Part shown: one piece after another, positions 25,377 to 35,763 of the stretch
Layout: every line of letters starts with the position of its first letter
How positions within the stretch are numbered: the stretch's first letter is position 1
Source of the DNA: an uncultured Pseudomonas sp.
GTDB taxonomy: Bacteria > Pseudomonadota > Gammaproteobacteria > Pseudomonadales > Pseudomonadaceae
Assembly: GCF_943846705.1 (NCBI RefSeq)
Contig: NZ_OX044366.1
Span: forward strand, 620,001-684,000
Length of the DNA stretch: 64,000 nucleotides
Direction of reading: 5' to 3'
Program-made: the position numbers and the translations under genes
Notes under the pieces: model-generated
Told to the model about the DNA's origin: nothing
Databases searched by the model: none
The model's input: the letters and a program-made list of their open reading frames with translations, nothing else

Positions 25377-27758
25377 TTAGTTCTGCAGGCTGAAGCTCAG
25401 CTGGGCGGTTTGCCCGCTTTCATCGAGGACGCTCAGCTGATAACGGCCAGCGCGCTCAAAGCGCTGGCTAAGCGGCGCTTGCGCGCTGGTTTCGGCAACC
25501 GGCTGACCGTCGACAAACCACCAACGCCGACCATGGCCGCCCAGTGCCGACAGGCGCAAACGCAGTGCCTCGGTGCTGCCCACAGGACGGCGCAAGCGGT
25601 CACCGTCGCGCACCCCGACAATCGACAACGGCGCCGCCGCAACGACGTGCTGCGGAGGGCATTGCGGATCAACAACTGGCAAACGCACACTGCGCCGCTC
25701 ACGTCGCGGCAACCAGGGCTCCAATGGCGCTGGCCACAACGCCAGCTGCTGTGCGGTCGCGCCGGGGCAGCGGGCATCGACGCGCAACCCAGCGGCGTTA
25801 ACCCAAAAGCGTTCCTGCAAGCCCAAACCCAGCGGTTGGTCCTGCGCCAGCAAGGTCGGCGGCGTGGTGCCACCCAGGGTCCAGGCAAAACGCTGGCGGC
25901 GGCAGTTGGGGTCACTGCTGTCCATAGGTTGCCCAAGTGGCCAGCAGATTGCGGCCACGCCGACTGAGGCGGGTTGTGGATCAGTCGGCAGGCCAATGCC
26001 ACGCTGGCTGTCGCGGTTCACCAGCAAATCATGCACTTGCAGCAGCAAGGGTGCGGCTGAAGCCAGGCCAAACTGCCCTGGCACCGGGGTGCCATCCGGT
26101 CGACCGATCCAGATACCAATCAGGTAACGCGGCGCGACCCCAATCGCCCAGGCATCGCGAAAGCCGTAACTGGTGCCGGTCTTCCAGGCCAGGCTGGGGC
26201 GCTGCAGCAACTGCGCGCGTGGGTCACGGTCGGGCCGTGCCTGGCCGCTGAGAATGCGCCGCACGACCCAGGCGGCGCCAGGTGACAGCAGGCGTCGTTC
26301 ATGCAGGCGCTGCTGCGGCTGAAAGCGCAGCCGCGCGGCCTTGCCGCCACGGGCAAAGGCGCTGTAGCCGCTGACCAAGTCCTCCAGGCGGCTGCCCGCG
26401 CCACCGAGAATCAACGCCAGATTGGGCTCGGCCAGCGGCGGCAACAGCAAGGGCACGCCGGCGCTGCGTAACTCGCCGGCGAAACGCTTCGGCCCGTAGG
26501 CTTCCAGCAACTGCACCGCGGGCAAGTTAAGCGAGGTGGCCAAGGCCTGGCTGGCTGACACCGCACCGTTAAAGCCAGTAGAGAAGTTCCCTGGGCGGTA
26601 ATCGCCGTAGCGGCGCGGCACGTCCTGCAGCAAGGATTCGGAGTGGATCAGCCCGTCATCCAACGCCATGCCATAGAGAAAGGGTTTCAGTGTAGAGCCG
26701 GGCGAACGCACCGCGCTGATCATGTCGACATGGCCGAAGCGCTTGGCATCGCCAATATCCACCGACCCGAGGTAAGCACGTACCGCCATGCTCGGTTGTT
26801 CAACCACCAGAATCGCCGCCGAGGTGCGCTCCGGCAGTCGCGCGCGCCAGCCCAGCAGCAGGTCTTCCAGGCGCCGTTGCAAGCCAGCATCAAGGGTGGA
26901 GCGAATTAGCGGCGGGCTGCCGAAGGTATTCAGACGCCGCGCCAGCAGCGGGGCCAGACGCGGCTCCTGACGCGGCGCCAGCAGCACCGGTTCCTCCCGC
27001 GCATCGTTGATCGCCGCTTGTGGCCACACGGCAAAATCGGCCAGGCGCTGCAGCACTTTGTCCCGCGCGGCTTGGGCGCGCTCAGGGTGACGATCCGGAC
27101 GCAAGCGACTCGGCGCTTGTGGCAAGACGGCGAGCAAGGCCGCCTCAGCACGGGTCAGCTGCCGTGGCGACTTACCCAGGTAGGCCCAACTGGCCGCCGC
27201 CACGCCTTGCAGGGTGCCGCCAAACGGTGCGCGATTGAGGTAGAGGGTGAGTATTTCAGCCTTGGACAGGTGCCATTCCAGCTGCGCGGTGCGCCACAGC
27301 TGCTTGAGCTTGCCGGGATAAGTGCGCGCGTGCGGATCGAGCAGGCGCGCCACCTGCATCGACAGCGTGCTGCCGCCCGACAGCACCCGCCCACCCTTAA
27401 GGTTCTGCCAGGCAGCACGGCCCAGCGCCAGCGGGTTAACCCCTGGGTGCTGGTAAAACCAGCGGTCTTCATAGGTCAGCAACGCGTCCAGGTAATAAGG
27501 CGATACCTCAGCGGGACTGACGGGATAACGCCATACGCCGTCATGGTCGGCAAAGCGCCACAGCGGCGTGCCGTCCTCGGCCAACACCACTCGGGCCAGG
27601 TCATCGGCGGGTAAAGGTAGCGGAAACAACCGATCAGCCAGCGCCAGCAGCAATGCCAGGCACAGCGGCAGCCACAGCCAGGTGCGGCGTAATAGTGGCC
27701 AAAGCCGCTTACGCCAAACACACAGAGCCAACAGGTAGAACTGCTTTACGCGGGTCAT
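25377..27758 (-). CDS. pbpC: Penicillin-binding protein 1C
   Basis: About 793 residues. An N-terminal membrane anchor precedes a GT51 glycosyltransferase domain (EDRWFYQHPGVNPLALGRA). The transpeptidase domain has SxxK in SPGSTLKPF and KTG in KTGTSYGFRDAW. A BiPBP_C-type domain ends the protein. PbpC polymerises glycan and is typically paired with the YfhM alpha-2-macroglobulin. Start codons also exist at 27770, 27779 and 27851. The MTRVKQF start at 27758 is provisional because the SD-like AAGGA is 12 nt away. Confidence 0.92.
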   Translation of the reverse strand: MTRVKQFYLLALCVWRKRLWPLLRRTWLWLPLCLALLLALADRLFPLPLPADDLARVVLAEDGTPLWRFADHDGVWRYPVSPAEVSPYYLDALLTYEDRWFYQHPGVNPLALGRAAWQNLKGGRVLSGGSTLSMQVARLLDPHARTYPGKLKQLWRTAQLEWHLSKAEILTLYLNRAPFGGTLQGVAAASWAYLGKSPRQLTRAEAALLAVLPQAPSRLRPDRHPERAQAARDKVLQRLADFAVWPQAAINDAREEPVLLAPRQEPRLAPLLARRLNTFGSPPLIRSTLDAGLQRRLEDLLLGWRARLPERTSAAILVVEQPSMAVRAYLGSVDIGDAKRFGHVDMISAVRSPGSTLKPFLYGMALDDGLIHSESLLQDVPRRYGDYRPGNFSTGFNGAVSASQALATSLNLPAVQLLEAYGPKRFAGELRSAGVPLLLPPLAEPNLALILGGAGSRLEDLVSGYSAFARGGKAARLRFQPQQRLHERRLLSPGAAWVVRRILSGQARPDRDPRAQLLQRPSLAWKTGTSYGFRDAWAIGVAPRYLIGIWIGRPDGTPVPGQFGLASAAPLLLQVHDLLVNRDSQRGIGLPTDPQPASVGVAAICWPLGQPMDSSDPNCRRQRFAWTLGGTTPPTLLAQDQPLGLGLQERFWVNAAGLRVDARCPGATAQQLALWPAPLEPWLPRRERRSVRLPVVDPQCPPQHVVAAAPLSIVGVRDGDRLRRPVGSTEALRLRLSALGGHGRRWWFVDGQPVAETSAQAPLSQRFERAGRYQLSVLDESGQTAQLSFSLQN

Positions 27759-27895
27759 GCGCTGATCCATTCCTTGCATCGCGAGGGTGTTCTGCCAATT
27801 AGCGGCTCGCCCCACCAACAGCGCTGCCATTCTGCCAAATGGCTGGCACACTGACGCGCAGCAACCATCACATACGCTCGTTTGGAACAGAAATT

Positions 27896-28189
27896 ATGGC
27901 TGTAGAAGGTTTTTTTGAATCCCTTGGCGAAGCCGTCGGCTCGGTAATCCGCTTTATCGTCGAAGGCCTGGGCGGTTTTTTCGGCATGCTCAGCGGTGCC
28001 ATCAGCAGTTTTATCGCGGGCATGTCCAAGGCCTTAGGGGTGACACCCTCATTGCTCAGCATTGTGGTGCTGGTGGCCGGTCTGTGGCTGCTTTACCTGG
28101 CGGTGCGCGCTTTTATCCGTCGCTCGATCATTGCCGGGGTGATCTGGCTGGTGCTCGGGTTGTGGTTGCTCAGCGGCCTAATCAGCTAA
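27896..28189 (+). CDS. Small two-helix membrane protein between pbpC and the A2M gene
   Basis: 97 residues from MAVEGFFESLGEAVG. The N-terminal part is an amphipathic Gly/Phe-rich segment. It is followed by two strongly hydrophobic helices (LLSIVVLVAGLWLLYLAV and SIIAGVIWLVLGLWLLSGLI). No family is recognised. It is on the opposite strand to both flanking genes and ends at a bidirectional terminator. A link to envelope protection is possible from position only. Confidence 0.7.
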   Translation: MAVEGFFESLGEAVGSVIRFIVEGLGGFFGMLSGAISSFIAGMSKALGVTPSLLSIVVLVAGLWLLYLAVRAFIRRSIIAGVIWLVLGLWLLSGLIS

Positions 28190-28205
28190 GCCTACCGAGC
28201 AGACA

Positions 28206-28234
28206 ATAAGGCCCGCCACCTTGGCGGGCCTTAT
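28206..28234. terminator. Bidirectional intrinsic terminator
   Basis: ATAAGGCCCGCC and GGCGGGCCTTAT form a 12-bp stem with a 5-nt loop and a short T-rich tail. It serves the small plus-strand gene and the A2M gene arriving from the right. Confidence 0.75.
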
Positions 28235-28239
28235 ACCTT

Positions 28240-31200
28240 TTAACGTTCTCTAACCACTAAACGTCCCGGTGTTTCACCCAGTGCCTGCCAGTTCGGCCGG
28301 TACATCGACTCCACCTGCGGTGGCGGTACGCGGTAGCTGCCGGGGGTGACGGCGCGGGCCAGGTACAACAGGTGAGTGGTGTCGTAGCCGTTTATATCCA
28401 CAGCGGCGACGTAACGATCGCCACGGAACTCCTGGTGTTTGATCGCGGCGTTCTGCATCGACTCACGCCACTCCTTCACCGCGCTGCTGGCGTCTTCCAA
28501 GCTGGCCGCGCTTTGCGCAAGGTTCTGGTTTTCCAACTCCAGGCCCGCCGGCAGCAGGTCGACCACCAGGGCATCTGGCACCCGCTGCTTGGCCGCTACA
28601 GCCAAATGCACCAGCACCAACTCGCCACTGCGCAAGTTGCTTAGATCCAGCTTGCGCCCGTCCATACCCAGGTACTCGCGGTAGATGCTGAGGTTTTCGC
28701 CGCCGGCGGCAGGCGCTTGGCTCGGGTAACCGGACAGGGTCAGCTGCTGGTACAGCGGCGTATCCGCTGGTTTACTCGTCGAATTGCTGATGCTTAGCGG
28801 TGCCGCCAGATCGCGACCCTCCAACTTGAGGCCCGATTGAGCATTGCTCAGTTCGAAGGCCAAACTGGCGCTTTGCAACTGCGCGCTCCAGCTCGGCTCC
28901 GGCTTGCTCAGCAGATTGCGCCCGGCCAGGAACAGCGCGTTGCGCTCCTGGGTGGATAACCACTGCTGCACGGCCACCTCATCAGCCAAATTGAACAGGC
29001 GCTCCTCACGACGATCACCTGCCAAATCGTGTTCTTCCAACAGTGCCAGAATCAGCGCCTGATCGCGTAGCGGGCTGCCGTAATCCGCCAGCCAGGTGTT
29101 GCTCTCGCGGCCACGGGCCAGGCCGGCAGTCAGCAGCTGATCGGCACGCGGCTGGTCGCCCATCTTCTGCAAGGCTACGGCTAAGTGCACCAGCGGCAAG
29201 CCGGACAAGGCATCGCTACGCCGCTCATACAGGCTACGCAGTGCGCCCAGTGGCGCCTGCTGGCTGCGCGCCAGCACGTAACCCGCGTAGGCCTGCACGG
29301 CGAAGCGGCTGTGGTTAGCGTTGTCGCTGTAGTTGACCTCAATCAGCTGACGCTCCTGCAGGTAGCGCAGCAGCCGTTCGTTGGTTTTTTTCAGCGCCTC
29401 TTCCGGCACATCGAAGCCCTGCTCGCGAGCGTGCAGGAGGAAGTCGCTGACATAGGCGGTGAGCCAATACTCTTCATCACCGTCCGCGCTCCACAGCGCG
29501 AAACTGCCGTTGTAACGCTGCATGCTCAGCAAGCGCTCGATGCCCAGTTCGATGGCGCGTTTGCGCTGCTCATCCGGCTCAGCGTCCACACCCAGGCGCT
29601 TTAGCGTGCCAGCGTCGGCGTAGAGCGATGGATACAGGCCACTGGTGGTCTGCTCTGAGCAGCCGTAGGGGTAGGCTTTAAGGGCGCGAATTTGCTCGCC
29701 AAGGTTCAGCGGCGGCCGGCTGGAAATCGCCAAACGCGCTTCCAGCCCCGCCGCCTCGAAAGCACTCAGGGCATCGGCCGGCAACAACCAGGGCTCGTCC
29801 TTGAGTACGGCGCGAAAATGTTGCAATTGCGCCGGATAAGCCGGACGGATACCCAGTTGCCACTCACGGCTGAACGGCGGTAGTTCCTCTCCTGGCAACT
29901 GCAAACCATTCACGCTGACCTTGATCCGCCCCTGACCGTAGCCACCCAGCGCCACCACGGGAATGCGCAAAATGCTCCGTTGTCCATCGGCCAGGGTGAT
30001 AGGTGCAACCGCCACGCCTGGGTTCTGCGCCAAACGCAGCTGGCCTTCGGCGCTCAGTTGTACATCCAGTTTCTGTTCACTCCCGGACAGGTTATTCAGG
30101 TCCAGGGCCAGGGTGGTTTCATCGCCACCGGCGAGGAAGCGCGGCGCCGACAATTCGGCGATCAGCGGCGCGGCGACCAGCGTTTTGCCTTCGCCCATGC
30201 CGTAATGCTCGTCGGTCCAGGCTTGCGCCATCAGGCGCAGCTCGCCGTTGAAGTCAGGGATATTTAGGCTGACTTCGCCCTCACCCAGCTCATTCAGCGC
30301 CAGCGGCTGGCTTTGCAGCGCGACGATTAGCACGCTGGTGTCCGGGCGTTTGCCGCCGGCGGCCAGCGCCGCGTCACCACCGAAGGCCAACTTGGCTACG
30401 CGGCCCTGGCCGGCCTCGATCAACTGCCCGTAAATATCCAGCTGATCAGCGCCATAAGCCTTACGGCCGAAGAAGTTGGCGAAGGGATCAGGCGTGGCGT
30501 ACTCGGTGATATTGAGGATGCCGACATCCACCGCTGCCAGCAGCACATGCGCTTGCTTCGGGATGCTGCCATCGGCGTTGCGCGCCTGAACCTTGACAGT
30601 GAGCGACTGGTTGGGACGGATTTTCTCTGCGGCGCTCAACGTCAGCGCCAGCTTGCGCGGCGCGCGCTCCAGCGGTAGATGCAGCAAGCCGACCGCACGC
30701 TTGGGCGTGGCATTGCTCTGGCGCTCACCGGGGCGGATCACCAAGGCGCTGACATACAGGTCATGCCGTGCCCAGTCCTTAGCAATCGGGATGTCGAAGG
30801 CCTTGCCCTCGGCCGGCACCTCGACCTCCTGCCACCACAACGGCCCCTCGCTGGACTCGACCATCAGGTAGCCCTTGCCTGCAGCAGGCGGAGTGACAGT
30901 GACCTGCGCGGTTTCGCCGTCGACATACGCTGGTTTATCCAGCGCCAGCTTGACCTGATCCGGGCGCACCGCGCCGCCGTCGGCGTTGTCCTGCCAGCGG
31001 TAACCGGCCCAGAAACGCAGACTGCTGAGCAGGCCGGTTTGCGCATCGATGACTTCGACGCGGTAAGGGCCCCACTCCACTGGAAAACTGATTTTCGCGG
31101 TGCCGCCAGCAGCGACTTCGAGTGTTTCCTCGTTAAGGGTGAGAAATTTCTCGTTGTAGTTATGGCTCCAGCCATCGCTCTCGGAGAAGTTCCAGAAGTA

Positions 31201-33162
31201 GTCGCGGCGCTCGCGAATCAGGCGCACGCTGAGCTGCTCGGCCGCCAGCTTGTTGCCGGCCGCATCGGCCACTAGCACTTCGAACTCGGCCAGGCTGTCG
31301 GCATCCACTTCCTCGCCGTCAAACAGCCCACGCACGCCCGGCAGACGCTCGGCCGGCCAGACCGGCTGAATCAGCCGCCGGGTAATCGCCCGGCCGCCTG
31401 ACTCTTGTAGGCTGGCTTGCAGGATCAAGCGCAGCGGCGACTTGGCGTCGGCCCAGCGACTTTCGATATCCAGATTGGCGATGCCCTGCTCGTCCAGGCT
31501 GGTTTCATCCAGCTCGATGTCCTCGCTCAGCTCTTCTTCGGTCACCGAACCGAACTGGTAACCCGGCAGGCTGGCCACCGCCTCACGCAGCGGCCGCACA
31601 TAGAGCTGACCACTGAGGCGATTGCCCGCCGCCGGCGCGCCATACAGGTAGCGCCCAGTCACTTCAAACTGGGCGCTTTCAGAGGGGATATAGGGCGTAT
31701 CACTGCCCTTGAGCTCCAGCGCCATGCGCTCTGGGAGGAAATCCTCGACGGAGAATTCATACAACTGCTGGCGGCCATCACCCAGGTCGAACAGCAACTG
31801 CCAGCGCCCGGTCGGCGCTTCGTCGGCCAGTTGTAATTGGTACTGATAAAGGCCGGCGTCATCGGCCTGCCAAACGAATTTGCGACTGACCTGCTCATCC
31901 GGGCGGCGCACCTCAACATTCACCGGCTGAGCTTTTAGCGCGCGACCATCGGCATCACGCAGCAGGCCGTTGAGCAACACGACTTCCCCCGGGCGATAGA
32001 GATCACGCGGGCCGAATACAAAGAACTGCAAGGGATGGGCGACAAGCCCGGCAATATCGAACTCGGCCAGGTCCAGCGCCGAGCTGTTGAGGCGCAGCAA
32101 GCTGGTTTGCTCACCCTGATGGGCCAGCAGCACTTCGGCCTTGGCCGGCAGCGGCAGCTGCGCATGGCCGGCGCTGTCGGTCTCGCCTTCGGCCAGCACC
32201 TGGCCCTCACCATTGAGGATTTCCAGGCGCACCTCGCTGAGGGCAGCGCCGCCGGCCAGCGCCTGGGTAAACACATCAATGCGCGTCTGGTAGCGCCGCG
32301 CGGACAGGCCGATATCGCTCAGGGTGAACAACGTGGCCGGCTGCGAATAGCTGTAGCTGCCGGCTTCACGCATCACCGCCAAGTACACGCCAGGTTGCTT
32401 GAAGGGCTGCAGGCCGGCAATGGGCAGCAGCAAGGTTTCACGGATATTGCGCGCCGGGTTGAGGTCGAAGCGACCGCCGTAGACCAGCTCGGCCATCGGT
32501 AACAGGCTGCGGGCTTCCCAGTTATCCAGGTTGCTGGAGCGGCCCCAGCGGTTGAGGAAGGCCGGCAGCGACTCGGGTTTGATGCGGAAGAACTCGACAT
32601 TCACCTTGTCGACGTTCAGGGCAATCACCGGCAGGCCTTCGGCGAGTCGCGTGGGCAGTAAGGAACCACGGCTGGCGAAACCGACACTGGCCTGCAGGTC
32701 ACGGGTTTTCAGGCGGGTCACCTGCTCGGCGGCGAGTTTTTTGCCATTCAGTGCGAGCAGCCCGGCATCCACCGTCAGCACCAGTTTGCGCTGCGGCTGC
32801 AGATGGCGCAGGCGTACTTCCATCAGGTTGTCGCTGAGTTCCCAGGCACCATCGACCTTGCCGCTTTTGCTGTCGACCAGGTGCAGGCGCTCGCTGAGTT
32901 TCTCCTCGGGATCAAGCGGCACTGAAAAGCTCACCGACAGAGTGCTCGCGCCCTCCAACTGCACTTCCGAAACATCCACCACGCTCAACTCACGACCGGC
33001 GTAACGCTCAGCCAGTGCCTTAAGGTCGAGCGCAGGCTTGGCCGCCTCACTGCGGACGGGAGCGGCTTGAGTCGCCGTTACTTCGGCCGGCTCAGGGGAG
33101 GATGAATCACAGGCGCTGAGCAGGCTCAGGACAAGTGCCAGAAGCAGTCCATTCTTCGGCAT
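28240..33162 (-). CDS. Alpha-2-macroglobulin family lipoprotein (YfhM-like)
   Basis: 1640 residues from MPKNGLLLALVLSLLSAC, a lipoprotein signal with lipidated Cys18. Multiple macroglobulin-like domains precede the thioester motif PYGCSEQTTS, with Cys1168 as the reactive cysteine. Bacterial A2M traps attacking proteases in the periplasm, and PbpC is its usual partner for repairing cell-wall breaches. A longer frame begins at 33225, but the lipobox N-terminus at 33162 is compelling. Length is typical of the thioester-bearing type. Confidence 0.95.
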   Translation of the reverse strand: MPKNGLLLALVLSLLSACDSSSPEPAEVTATQAAPVRSEAAKPALDLKALAERYAGRELSVVDVSEVQLEGASTLSVSFSVPLDPEEKLSERLHLVDSKSGKVDGAWELSDNLMEVRLRHLQPQRKLVLTVDAGLLALNGKKLAAEQVTRLKTRDLQASVGFASRGSLLPTRLAEGLPVIALNVDKVNVEFFRIKPESLPAFLNRWGRSSNLDNWEARSLLPMAELVYGGRFDLNPARNIRETLLLPIAGLQPFKQPGVYLAVMREAGSYSYSQPATLFTLSDIGLSARRYQTRIDVFTQALAGGAALSEVRLEILNGEGQVLAEGETDSAGHAQLPLPAKAEVLLAHQGEQTSLLRLNSSALDLAEFDIAGLVAHPLQFFVFGPRDLYRPGEVVLLNGLLRDADGRALKAQPVNVEVRRPDEQVSRKFVWQADDAGLYQYQLQLADEAPTGRWQLLFDLGDGRQQLYEFSVEDFLPERMALELKGSDTPYIPSESAQFEVTGRYLYGAPAAGNRLSGQLYVRPLREAVASLPGYQFGSVTEEELSEDIELDETSLDEQGIANLDIESRWADAKSPLRLILQASLQESGGRAITRRLIQPVWPAERLPGVRGLFDGEEVDADSLAEFEVLVADAAGNKLAAEQLSVRLIRERRDYFWNFSESDGWSHNYNEKFLTLNEETLEVAAGGTAKISFPVEWGPYRVEVIDAQTGLLSSLRFWAGYRWQDNADGGAVRPDQVKLALDKPAYVDGETAQVTVTPPAAGKGYLMVESSEGPLWWQEVEVPAEGKAFDIPIAKDWARHDLYVSALVIRPGERQSNATPKRAVGLLHLPLERAPRKLALTLSAAEKIRPNQSLTVKVQARNADGSIPKQAHVLLAAVDVGILNITEYATPDPFANFFGRKAYGADQLDIYGQLIEAGQGRVAKLAFGGDAALAAGGKRPDTSVLIVALQSQPLALNELGEGEVSLNIPDFNGELRLMAQAWTDEHYGMGEGKTLVAAPLIAELSAPRFLAGGDETTLALDLNNLSGSEQKLDVQLSAEGQLRLAQNPGVAVAPITLADGQRSILRIPVVALGGYGQGRIKVSVNGLQLPGEELPPFSREWQLGIRPAYPAQLQHFRAVLKDEPWLLPADALSAFEAAGLEARLAISSRPPLNLGEQIRALKAYPYGCSEQTTSGLYPSLYADAGTLKRLGVDAEPDEQRKRAIELGIERLLSMQRYNGSFALWSADGDEEYWLTAYVSDFLLHAREQGFDVPEEALKKTNERLLRYLQERQLIEVNYSDNANHSRFAVQAYAGYVLARSQQAPLGALRSLYERRSDALSGLPLVHLAVALQKMGDQPRADQLLTAGLARGRESNTWLADYGSPLRDQALILALLEEHDLAGDRREERLFNLADEVAVQQWLSTQERNALFLAGRNLLSKPEPSWSAQLQSASLAFELSNAQSGLKLEGRDLAAPLSISNSTSKPADTPLYQQLTLSGYPSQAPAAGGENLSIYREYLGMDGRKLDLSNLRSGELVLVHLAVAAKQRVPDALVVDLLPAGLELENQNLAQSAASLEDASSAVKEWRESMQNAAIKHQEFRGDRYVAAVDINGYDTTHLLYLARAVTPGSYRVPPPQVESMYRPNWQALGETPGRLVVRER

Positions 33163-33346
33163 TACGGGCTCCAACAGGGGATAAGTGCAGAGGGTTGACA
33201 CTATAGTCGAGGCGCTTAGTGACAACTAAGCGGACGTGCGCAAAACGGCTCATCAGCGCGCGCCCGTCGATCAGTGTTTAATAGCCCGCCTGTGACACGC
33301 GCCAGCGCATTGCCCTGGCGCTCGTTCCATTCGCTTTGGAGTGCCT

Positions 33347-34720
33347 GTGATAAACGCCGTACGCGACGCCTGGCAGCATGCGTCCACCCACAAGCGGGTC
33401 TGGGCACTGGCTGCGCCGATGATTCTGAGCAACCTCTCGGTGCCGCTGGTGGCGCTGGTCGACAGCGCGGTGATCGGCCATCTGCCACACGCCCACCAAC
33501 TGGCCGCGGTGGCCGTGGGCGGCAGCCTGTATACCCTACTGACCTGGGCGGTGGGCTTTTTGCGCATGGGCACCACCGGCTTCAGTGCGCAGGCAGCCGG
33601 CCGTGATGATGGCGGTGCGCTGCGTCAGGTCCTGGTGCAAGGCCTACTGCTCGGCATGCTGCTGGCCGTGCTGTTAATCAGCCTGGCCATCCCCCTGAGC
33701 AGCGCGGCACTGAGCCTGATGAACCCCTCGGCGCAACTCGACGAGCTGGCACGCGGCTACCTGCATATCCGCCTGCTCGGCCTGCCGGCGGCGCTGACCA
33801 CATATGCCCTGGTCGGCTGGTTGCTGGGCACGCAAAACGCGCGCGGGCCGCTGGCTATTCTGCTGACCACCAACTTGCTGAATGTCGCCCTCGACCTGCT
33901 GTTTGTCCTCGGCCTGCATTGGGGCGTGGCTGGCGCCGCCTGGGCCTCGGTGATTGCCGAATGGAGCGGTGCCCTGCTCGGCCTGTACCTGGCGCGCCGC
34001 GCCCTACGCGCCTACGCCGGCACGCTGGACTGGGCGGCGCTACGCCTTTGGTTGAATTGGCGGCCCTTGCTGGCGGTCAACCGTGACCTGTTTATCCGCA
34101 CCCTGGCGCTGCAGGCGGTGTTCTTCCTGATCACCGTGCAGGGCGCTCGCCTGGGCGATGCCACCGTGGCAGCCAACGCCCTGCTGCTCAATGGCCTGCT
34201 GTTGGTGGCCCACGCCCTGGATGGTTTGGCCCATGCTCTGGAGGCGCTGTGCGGGCATGCCCTCGGCGCGCGTGATCGTCACGCGCTGCGGCGAACGCTG
34301 ATCGTCGCGGGCGGCTGGTCGCTGCTCGCCAGCCTTGGTTTTGCGCTGTTCTTCCTGCTCGCTGGGCAGTGGTTTATCAGCTTGCAGACCAACATCGAGG
34401 TGGTACGCGAAGCGGCCTTCGTCTACCTGCCGTACCTCGCTGTATTGCCGCTGATCGCGGTCTGGAGTTACCTGCTCGACGGCCTGTTTATCGGCGCCAC
34501 CCGCGCCCGCGAGATGCGTGACGCCATGCTCTTGGCCTTGCTGCTCAGCCTGCCGCTGGCCTGGGCCCTGCAACCGCTGGGCAACCAGGGTTTATGGTTG
34601 GCCTTCCTGAGTTTTATGGGGCTACGCAGCCTGTGCCTAGGGGGTTATGCTTATCGCCTAACAAGGGCCGATCAATGGTTCGCCCGCTGTTCCTCAGGTG
34701 CACCCCATGCTCAGTCCTGA
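33347..34720 (+). CDS. MATE-family efflux transporter (DinF-like)
   Basis: 457 residues with about 12 membrane helices. The N-terminus RVWALAAPMILSNLSVPLVALVDSAVIGH is characteristic of the DinF branch. The family exports organic cations or other toxic compounds using H+ or Na+. GTG at 33347 is favoured because GGAG (33338-33341) lies 5 nt before it, with GTG 33341 the alternative. The stop overlaps the next gene. Confidence 0.9.
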   Translation: MINAVRDAWQHASTHKRVWALAAPMILSNLSVPLVALVDSAVIGHLPHAHQLAAVAVGGSLYTLLTWAVGFLRMGTTGFSAQAAGRDDGGALRQVLVQGLLLGMLLAVLLISLAIPLSSAALSLMNPSAQLDELARGYLHIRLLGLPAALTTYALVGWLLGTQNARGPLAILLTTNLLNVALDLLFVLGLHWGVAGAAWASVIAEWSGALLGLYLARRALRAYAGTLDWAALRLWLNWRPLLAVNRDLFIRTLALQAVFFLITVQGARLGDATVAANALLLNGLLLVAHALDGLAHALEALCGHALGARDRHALRRTLIVAGGWSLLASLGFALFFLLAGQWFISLQTNIEVVREAAFVYLPYLAVLPLIAVWSYLLDGLFIGATRAREMRDAMLLALLLSLPLAWALQPLGNQGLWLAFLSFMGLRSLCLGGYAYRLTRADQWFARCSSGAPHAQS

Positions 34721-35735
34721 AATGCCCGACGATGAAGTGCTGCGCCAGCAGATTCTCGATGACCAAGACCTGCTCGACACGCCTGCCGACCCCTACCTCG
34801 ATACGTTAGTGCGGGTGGCACGCGAGGTGTTTGCGGTTAAGACCGTACTGGTCAGTTTGATCGACCGTGATCGTCAGTGGTTTAAAGCGCGCATTGGCCT
34901 GGATGTCATCGAAACACCGCGTGCCATCTCCTTCTGCGGCCACGCGATTCTGGCCACCCAGCCGTTTATCGTCGAAGACACCCATAGCGACCCGCGCTTT
35001 CACGACAATCCGCTGGTGCTCAACAACCCACAGATCCGCTTTTATGCCGGCCGACCGCTGCTGTCCAAGGAAGGCCAAACGCTGGGTACTCTGTGCTTGA
35101 TCGACCCGTTGCCGCAGAAATTCACGGATAAACAACAACACTTGTTTAACGACATGGCCGCATTGGTTGAGGGCTACCTGAAACTGCGCAACGACAGTGA
35201 GCAGACCGCACAGTTGCGGGCGGCGCTAAGCCGCGAACAGCGCCGCGCCATGCTCGACCCGCTGACCCAAGTGTGGAACCGCGCCGGTCTCAACCACTTT
35301 TTGCCGCTGCACCAGCAACAGGCCGACGACCTTGGCCTGCAACTGGGTGTGCTGTTCTGCGACCTGGATTACTTCAAGCTGGTCAACGACAACCACGGTC
35401 ATGCCGCCGGCGACCAGGTGCTGTGGGAAGCGGCACGGCGTATCAGCGCCGCCGTGCGCCCGCAGGACGTCGTGACCCGCAGTGGCGGCGAGGAGTTTGT
35501 GGTGCTGCTCCATGTGCGTGACGAGCGTGAGCTGCTGCAGATTGCCGAACGGGTTCGCAGCGCCATGAGCAACGAGCCACTGGATATCGACAACCATCAA
35601 CACAATCTGACCATCAGCATCGGCGCTACCCTGCGTGCCGCGCAGGAAGACCCAAGCGACACCCTGAACCGCGCCGACCAAGCGCTTTATCAGGCCAAAG
35701 GCAACGGCCGTAACCGCGTTGAGTTGGCCAGCTAA
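34707..35735 (+). CDS. GAF-GGDEF diguanylate cyclase
   Basis: 342 residues. An N-terminal GAF domain (about 20-160) includes FCGHAILATQPFIVEDTHSDPRF and RFYAGRPL. The GGDEF domain has GGEEF, preceded five residues upstream by I-site RPQD. It is cytoplasmic with no signal peptide. It overlaps the MATE stop by 14 bp. ATG 34707 is chosen over GTG 34698. It should make c-di-GMP in response to a small ligand or redox cue, and which one is unknown. Confidence 0.92.
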   Translation: MLSPEMPDDEVLRQQILDDQDLLDTPADPYLDTLVRVAREVFAVKTVLVSLIDRDRQWFKARIGLDVIETPRAISFCGHAILATQPFIVEDTHSDPRFHDNPLVLNNPQIRFYAGRPLLSKEGQTLGTLCLIDPLPQKFTDKQQHLFNDMAALVEGYLKLRNDSEQTAQLRAALSREQRRAMLDPLTQVWNRAGLNHFLPLHQQQADDLGLQLGVLFCDLDYFKLVNDNHGHAAGDQVLWEAARRISAAVRPQDVVTRSGGEEFVVLLHVRDERELLQIAERVRSAMSNEPLDIDNHQHNLTISIGATLRAAQEDPSDTLNRADQALYQAKGNGRNRVELAS

Positions 35736-35763
35736 ACCACTGAGTATGTGAAAGGACGCCAGC

